From NCBI RefSeq assembly GCF_030272615.1, contig NC_081412.1, forward strand, positions 688,578,083 through 688,642,082: a DNA stretch of 64,000 bases, in the 5' to 3' direction. The notes under the pieces are model-generated. The model saw only the letters and a program-made list of their open reading frames with translations, made no database searches and was not told the origin of the DNA. The position numbers and the translations under genes are program-made. Below are positions 58,084 through 64,000 of this stretch, piece after piece; positions within the stretch are counted from its first letter, which is position 1; every line of letters starts with the position of its first letter. Source of the stretch: Cryptomeria japonica. Lineage: Eukaryota > Streptophyta > Pinopsida > Cupressales > Cupressaceae.

Positions 58084-59044
58084 GGCAGCTCTAATGATTG
58101 TGTGACCTCCTGTCCAAGGGCCTTCTTAAGGCATGAGACATGGAAAGCATCATGAATTCTTCTGTTTTCTTGGAGTTCTATCTCATATGCAACTTCACAT
58201 AGTCTCCTTATAATCTTGTAATGCCTTTAAAACCATGTCTTATCTTTTTTTGCACCACTTCCCTTGAGGGAAGATTGTTTTATAGGGTTTCAGCCTCAAG
58301 AAAACCATGTCTCCTACCACAAAATCCCTCTTTATTTGATGATGATTAGCATATGTCTTTTGCTGATGTTGGGACTGCTGTAGATTATCATTGAGTGTAT
58401 GCACAATATCTAGGTTTAGTTGAACCAAATATCTAGCTCTAGGGACTCTACTATCCAAAAGAATCAAATCCATGAATGAAATAACATCATAACCAGAGAG
58501 GGCCTTGAAAGATGTCATTCCTATAGAGATGTGGTGAGTGGAATTGTAGCAATGCTCCCCAAGGTGGAGCCATTTGACCCAAGCTTTTTGCTGCCCCATG
58601 ACATAGCTCCTCAAATACCTTTTTCCTCTACCCATTTGTTCACAATTTCCATTTGCCCATTGGTTTGACGGTGATAGTTAGTGCTTGGAGTCAATTTCGT
58701 GCTTGTCCACCAAAAGAGCTCTTGCCAAAATAAGTTGATAAATCTGCTGCCCTTGTCATTTACAATGTTTTTTGGCAGCCCACGAAGTCCAAAAATATCT
58801 CTAAAAAACAGATCAGCCTCTTGTCGAGCCTTGTACTCTAAAGGTATAACATTAAAACAAACATATTCATTAAGTCAATCAACAACCACATAGATACAAC
58901 CCTTACCTTTGCATCTTTGGGAGTCTTGTGATGAAATCTATGGAAATACTCTCCCATTTTTTATCTAGAATGTGTAGGGTTGCAACAAACCAGCCAGAAA
59001 TACATGCTCTATTTTGTTTTGTTGACAAACCAAACACTCCCTAA
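58084..59044 (-). pseudogene. Ty3/gypsy integrase (5' part of split pol)
   Basis: Read from 59044 down: the second half of the zinc-binding domain (ECLVCQQNK), then core motifs with the catalytic pattern. ISIDFITRLPK (about 58935) holds the first Asp, NIVNDKGSRF (about 58765) the second, and HRQTNGQMEIVNKW (about 58675) the Glu. The C-terminal domain follows (KAWVKWLHLGEHCYNSTHH, VGDMVFLRLKPYK at 58635-58260). Stops occur near 58885, 58240 and beyond. The 5' side is cut at 59044, where a palindrome-rich sequence begins; protease, RT and RNase H are missing. After insertion E the frame continues in the chromodomain at 50386-50619. Confidence 0.9.
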
Positions 59045-59250
59045 CATGCATGAAAAGACTCGCCTAGACTCGCCAAGACTCGGTGAGTCTGAGGAAAGTC
59101 AGGTTGGTTGAGTCTAGGAGACTCGAACTTGGACTCAACCAAGTCTTTCCTAGACTTGCCGAGTCTAGAGACTTGCCCAAACTCACTGAGTCTTGACGAG
59201 TCTGAGCCTAAGGCTCGACCATTCAATTTATATAAAAAAAGCCCCACAAA
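59045..59250. repeat. Cluster of short GACTCG/CGAGTC inverted motifs
   Basis: Within about 170 bp, the hexamer-like motifs ACTCG, GACTC, GAGTC and their complements occur more than fifteen times in both orientations, e.g. GACTCGCCAAGACTCGGTGA. This resembles the subterminal repeat regions of hAT-type DNA transposons, which bind transposase. No terminal inverted repeat or target duplication was identified, so the assignment is tentative. Confidence 0.5.
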
Positions 59251-59772
59251 ATTTCAATGCTTTTTTGGTTTAGACATGCCGATCTAGAATTTAAAAAAAA
59301 TATGAAAATGGTGTGTCATGAAGGTTTGTGTGGTTTTGAAGGTCTTCATTTAGGCTTGGTGGTAGGGGCTCTGTCCTTTGACCTTGCCTTGTATTGCGAT
59401 AAGGAATGCACCGGATGTCTTTCCCTTGCACCTCGCAAGGGGTGTTGCCCCTAGACCCCACAAGGGGCATTGCGCCAAGACCCTTGTGAGCGGTGCTACC
59501 CTCAACATTGTTTTGGTGTTGCCCACAAACCCCCATCAAGCTATAAGCCTAAGCAAGTAATAGGCCAATGATGAATCATCTTCATAAAAATCTACAAAAT
59601 ACATATCCCTTGTTGCAAATCTCTACATATTCACAGTCAAAGCCACAATCAACGATTATCTTGTTTCATATATTGGACAACTTGTTTAGTATAAAAGGAC
59701 CACCATAGGCAAAGTTAGCATGCTACTATCCTTGTACTGTTCAATACAAGTTAAGTCATAGTTGGCAAAAAA
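59251..59772. other. Unassigned sequence
   Basis: No gene recognised. A stretch at about 59425-59525 is built of short inverted phrases around CAAGGGG/CCCCTTG, a common feature of non-autonomous DNA transposons, but boundaries are not visible. Confidence 0.35.
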
Positions 59773-60001
59773 TGCCATTTTCATAATGCAAAATGTATCA
59801 ATCATGCTTTGCATAGACAACTCATAGCAGAATACCATCTATTAGTATCCTATCTTAAAGTCAATATAGAACATAACCATTTATCTTTTTACTTAACCAC
59901 CAAGAAATGTCATTTTCATAATGCAAAATGTATCAATCATGCCTTGCATAGACAACTCATAGAAGAATGCCATGTATTAGTTTCCTAGCTAAAGTCAAAA
60001 T
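59773..60001. repeat. Tandem duplication (unit ~134 bp), second copy interrupted
   Basis: Copy 1 is 59773-59904. Copy 2 starts at 59907, is interrupted by the hAT element after 60001, and resumes at 62106-62140. Copy 1 therefore preserves the uninterrupted target of the hAT insertion. Confidence 0.8.
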
Positions 60002-62097
60002 CAGTGAACCACGGAAACGCATGTCCTCCCCCCCCAACTCCCATGTTTTCGGGATAGGGACGGGGCATCCCCCCGCCATCTCTCCACCACCATTGGGACA
60101 TCCGGAAACGCTGGGGATGTCTGGAGACACCAGGGACGTTCAGATGTCTCGAGGATGTTTGGAAGTCTCCCACGAAAAGGCATTTTTTTCTTGTGTACAA
60201 AGAGAGTCCAGCAACACGATGGGATGTAGAGACAGAGGAGCCATCATAGATTGATGAGGATGCTATGACATCAGATATAGGGCTGGTTGGTGTTAGTTTG
60301 CCGGATCTTGACAATGAGGAGTCCTGTAATGTCCCTTTTCTAGATTACTTAATATTTTCCCTAAATTCACAATCCAAAATGAGATAGAGTATAATGTAGT
60401 TAGAAATATAATTCTCACCTCAAATTAAGTTAAGATAAGTTAGTTTTGGAATCCTACAACCAAGTTAGATATGATGAAGATGTAATTTATGAGATGCATC
60501 TATTTCTGGGGTTAAAGAGAACATATATTCATAACATATACCAACTTCAAACTAACATGTGGGATTCAACCATATTGGAAATTTGAGATAAGTAGACATG
60601 ATAAGGTACCCTAAAATATCCCCTACACTAGGCCCAAGAGTGGAAACTCTATCCCCCTTGGCCTCATGTGGCCCTTGACCATCTTCATGAGGTGGTGTAC
60701 CTAGTGAGGCCTGCATAGCCGTTCCCCTTCATCATGCCATTCTTGCCCAAGAGCGAAAACTCTGCCCCCCTTGGCCCCATGCGGTCCTTAACCATCTTCA
60801 TGAGGTGGTGTACCTAGTGAGAGATCCACAACCATTACCCCTCCTTGCACTCCCTTTCCTACCCTATCATGATCGATTATTACAAGTAGAGAATCATATA
60901 GTTGTTCATATACTATTAAATGCATAGATATATGTATATTGTATATAATAATTCATGCATTCATTAGATATATACATTCATCCACATATAACTGTTATAA
61001 ATACATAGGTATATTGAACAATTAACTCTGCATACCACAAGAAATACATATGTTACTATTCAGATCAGATCTACTGCAAATGAGTGTCTCTACTGTAGTT
61101 CGATCTGCTATTAGGACAAACTGATATATCTTATTTTCTGCATATAACTCTACTCTTTTCTGCTGTAGTTTTGCTCCCCCAAATGTCTGATTTTTACTCT
61201 TTAGTGTCTTACATTTTCTGCTCAATATCTGTTCTTGAAATAGGAAAGATATGCAATGAAAGGTTGTAAAAATTATCCACTAACTTCTCTCTTTTATATA
61301 CCTCCAAGATGCCTCTTCACCAACATTTGCATCTCAACCATAGGTCGCCAAGGCAGAGATAAAACTTTTATTTTAAATTAATCTTCCCCAAAAATGGGCG
61401 CCATAATTCACAAGGTCGGCCCTTGCAGCATTTTATATTTATTTATCTGTTTTGCTAGTTCTAGGGAAGGTCAGCCTTAAGCAATATGAATTTAATTTAG
61501 TTCAACAAAACAGTTCGGCCATCAACATGAGTCAGCCCTCATAAATTAATATAAACATTTATTTATATGCTATTTAATTTCTGATTTGAGCACCAAAAGG
61601 GGGGTCGGCCAACAAATTGATTTGTCTTAATTTTGGGAGGGTCATGACAAGTCCAGTAGTTCTTGTGATGAAGGGTTTGGGGATGATTAGAGGCCTCCTT
61701 TTACTATATTTTGACATTTTGTGTTTTTACTTATTTTGAAATTATGCGATTCATTGTAATCATCTTTATGATATTTTTGATATAATAGAAATCTCCAATT
61801 TGACAATTTCATTTGTGAAATTTTATTTAGTACTCAAGAATTTAAAATTAAAATGAAAGTCTTAAATCTTAGTAGTTACTATTTGCAATTTTGCTATTTT
61901 ACTAATTTTCCAAAGTTTCATTTAAAATGTAATTCTTATACGTCTTTTCACAAATGTTTTTTCAAGTACTATATGTATATTAGCATCGCCCCCCCTTCAC
62001 CCCCCTACCACCATCCCCCCGTCATCCCCAAACTTAGGTCCTTTGCCCCCCTATCCTTGAAACTCGCCCCCTTGTTTTGAAACTTGGTGGAACACTG
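60002..62097 (+). mobile_element. hAT DNA transposon remnant
   Basis: Flanked by a perfect 8-bp target duplication GTCAAAAT (59994-60001 and 62098-62105), the length typical of hAT. Ends are CAGTGAACCAC... and ...GTGGAACACTG, imperfect terminal inverted repeats. Subterminal regions are C-rich on the plus strand (about 60027-60080 and 61988-62075). Inside, a short reading frame (about 60195-60324, with TSDIGLVGVSLPDLDNEE) continues after a nested solo LTR to a stop at 61690 (SSSSCDEGFGDD). It has the acidic character of a transposase C-terminus. Most of the transposase is missing. Confidence 0.85.
60325..61649 (-). mobile_element. Solo LTR inside the hAT element
   Basis: 1,325 bp with ends TGTAATG and ATGACA, flanked by a perfect 5-bp target duplication AGTCC (60320-60324 and 61650-61654). 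Removing it restores an open frame of the hAT transposase tail. Minus orientation is preferred because a canonical TATATAAAAG lies on that strand (about 61299-61290). About 60625-60830 holds two copies of a ~110-bp unit containing CATCTTCATGAGGTGGTGTA. There is no second LTR or internal region, as after LTR-LTR recombination. Confidence 0.85.
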
Positions 62098-62141
62098 GTC
62101 AAAATAGAACATAACCATTTATCTTTTTACTTAACCACATT

Positions 62142-62485
62142 TGTTGTGACGTTTTCATACATCACCCCATTGCAAATGGGGACCCCCTTGTTTTTGCTTT
62201 TTAGGGTGGTGTTTTGGCGTCTTAGGGTTTTATCTCCAATCTCTCACCTCTGCAAATGAGTCAAGTTTTTTTTTCAAAATTTGGAGGAGTCACCAAAATT
62301 TATGAGGAAAAGTGGTCAAATGGACGTTTTGATGCTACAAATGTGCTCAGCAGGTCGTGTTGATGTGTTTTTTAGGCACAATCCAACATAGAATAAAATA
62401 CCCAAAGTAACTTTGATCAAGAGAGGATAAGATACTTTTGGGTATTTTATTATGTGTTGGATTGTGCCTAAAAAACACATCAACA
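62142..62485 (+). mobile_element. Short relative of insertion E
   Basis: Begins TGTTGTGACG and carries the CCCCATTGCAAATGGGG palindrome (62165-62181), matching the start of E. It ends with about 75 bp matching the last 75 bp of E (GATAAGATAC, then ...CACATCAACA). At 344 bp it looks like a deletion derivative that keeps both termini. No target duplication was found. Confidence 0.6.
62358..62485. repeat. 128-bp palindrome with ~50-bp arms
   Basis: Left arm TGTTGATGTGTTTTTTAGGC... (62358-62407) is the near-perfect complement of 62436-62485. The ~28-bp centre matches sequence that adjoins the terminus of E. The right arm is the E terminus, and the left arm is an inverted copy of it. Confidence 0.9.
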
Positions 62486-62491
62486 GCAGAA

Positions 62492-64000
62492 GTTGTGACG
62501 TTTTCACACATTGCCCCTTTGCAAATGGGGACCCCCACTTTTTCGCTTTCTAGGTTAGTTGCCTTAGCTTAGTTGTCTTAGTGTTGTTGTGTCTTTGCTA
62601 TTAGCCTCTTACATGTAATTGCATCTTGGGAAATCAGGTCTCTCTCTCTTCAGGATAAAGTAAGGTACAACATTATCTTCAAATGGTTTCCCTTGTTCTA
62701 GAGCAATTCCAAATGCCATGACTAAGGATGAAATTCATGAGTTACGAGGTGTGTCCAAGGATTAAGATTGTTGAAATCACCTAATCTAGGTCACTTAAGG
62801 TTTGGGATGAAGGTTTGTCTCAATCATGTTGAAACATCAAGATCTAGTGCAAAGGAGCCTTAGATAACCGAAGAATGAAGTATTGAATCAAGATTTGAAA
62901 AGTTTCCAAACATAGTCTCAAAATCTTGATGAAGGTTTGGGATGCAAATGGATCACAAAGGTCTTCTAGTTGGCCAACTAAGAAGTGAATTGCAAAGCTG
63001 GTTGGTTGATCAGATGTCAACTTGCAAAGGTACCGCTGAAAACCGACTTGATGTTGAGGTGCAAAGGGGTCTTAAAAAGCTGCCTCGGTCAAATATTACA
63101 AAGGTCTTCCTAAAATCCGCCTTGGTGGATAAGTAGTAAAGCTCCTTCTAAAGATCGCCTTGGTGGTTGAATTGCAATGCTTCCTCCAAAATTCCGACTC
63201 AATGATGAAATTGCAATGGTGATTTGAAAATCCTACTTCAAGAATGAGTTGTAATGGGGTCTCAAAATGCTACCAAGGTAATGACTTGCAATGGTGTCTC
63301 TAATTGCCGCCAAGAAGTAATTCTTGCAATGGTATCTCTAAAAGACGACTTGATCTTAGCTTGCAATGCTCCTTCAAAAAGCCGATCCAAGTATTACTGT
63401 TATCACAAAAGCTTGCACCCTTGCTGAGCTATCAACTCAGCAACCTTGCGAAACATGGAAACAACCCTGAAGTGTGGGACCTTGCACAAGGGGTTGAATC
63501 TTCGGAGAAGGCCGACTTCCTTCTCAATCTAGGTGCAGGTGTTGAACCAACTCAACACTTCAAAACTAACTCCTAGGCCTATCCTAACAAATTGCAGAGG
63601 AAAAGGGAAGAGAGAAATGCTTAAAATGAAAGGAGGTGATGCACCAAGATAAGAGATTGTTTCTCTCCCCACTCGTAATGGCACAAGGAATCAACTGAAA
63701 TACCCAATAGATGCACAAACTTCAGTTGCATGAGTGACCCAAACGCATGTATGGAGGTTAGAATTTGATAAGTGTCAAGAGGGGAGAAGGATTCCCACAA
63801 GTCACACTTAGAAAACAAGTTAACACAACATATATGGAGAGAAGAGCCACAAAACATACACCTATGATGAAGGTAAGGAAACATACACAACATGCATAAG
63901 TTGAAGGAAGGCAAGAATGTAATTTCAATTCATTCAAAGGCCAAAGGCCCAAACGTACAGTTGCAGAAATGCAAAAATAATTACAAGTCTTCAAGAGAAG
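62492..64000 (+). other. Third E-like terminus followed by unassigned sequence
   Basis: TTGTGACGTTTTCACACATTGCCCC and the palindrome at 62514-62530 repeat the E start in plus orientation. The following sequence is unlike E and contains a ~38-bp minisatellite (62930-63400). The rest has no recognised gene; overlapping minus-strand frames at 63621-63994 have no family likeness. It may be an LTR-like region that continues beyond the window. Confidence 0.5.
62930..63400 (+). repeat. Diverged ~38-bp minisatellite, about 12 units
   Basis: Units start with TTGCAATGG or TTGCAAAGG, followed by TCTCTAAAA-like and CCGACTTG-like phrases, and repeat at about 35-41 bases. Similarity between units is moderate. 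Confidence 0.7.

Noticed and set aside
62358-62485. Palindrome as an independent MITE
   Set aside because: No target duplication fits its ends, and both arms derive from the E terminus; a rearranged terminus is more likely.

Overview
The window is plant nuclear DNA, AT-rich and crowded with nested transposable elements. Low gene density, very long non-coding stretches, several kinds of non-autonomous LTR element, a plant-type L1 LINE with an RNase H domain, and a first exon followed by more than 16 kb without a second one all suggest a large seed-plant genome, probably a gymnosperm. That placement is inference; no species marker was recognised.

Only two host loci are visible. A broken receptor-like protein (LRR) pseudogene lies at 8325-11167 (+). 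The intact first coding exon of PIG-A/SETH2, the GPI-anchor GlcNAc transferase subunit, lies at 47481-47603 (+). If that gene is functional, everything from 47604 to the window end would lie in its first intron.

Layout: 0.8-2.1 kb decayed Copia polymerase (-). 3.0-5.6 kb small non-autonomous Copia element. 6.7-8.0 kb diverged tandem array containing a LINE 3' fragment. 8.3-11.2 kb RLP pseudogene. 12.3-22.4 kb a broken ~1,000-codon orphan ORF (-), split by a complete non-autonomous Copia-type element (14853-21621) that carries zinc knuckles plus another ~1,000-codon orphan ORF instead of pol. 22.4-25.0 kb Copia LTR plus gag stub (+). 25.0-25.9 kb direct repeats, a hairpin and a SINE. 27.7-35.5 kb a young gag-protease-only LTR element with an intact 1,055-codon ORF. 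36.0-46.65 kb a full-length decayed L1 LINE (-), split inside RNase H by a Copia-type element (38157-40911). 47.5 kb PIG-A exon 1. 50.4-59.0 kb a Ty3/gypsy integrase-chromodomain remnant (-), split by a 7,464-bp insertion E (50620-58083). 60.0-62.1 kb a hAT remnant split by a solo LTR. 62.1-64.0 kb further copies of the E terminus, a 128-bp palindrome and a minisatellite.

The most unusual object is E. It has retroviral-type TG...CA ends and a perfect 5-bp target duplication that interrupts the gypsy reading frame exactly. I see no LTR pair in it. It holds an uninterrupted 1,068-codon ORF of unknown function and, upstream of a TATA box, 13 copies of a conserved ~33-bp hairpin, mostly spaced 166-167 bp apart in diverged spacers. 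Similar ~1,000-codon orphan ORFs sit in two other elements of the window, so such accessory ORFs look like a recurring theme.

The insertion order can be read from the interruptions: LINE before the Copia-type element at 38157; gypsy before E; hAT before the solo LTR; orphan ORF A before the element at 14853. All comparisons were made by eye, and percentages are approximate.
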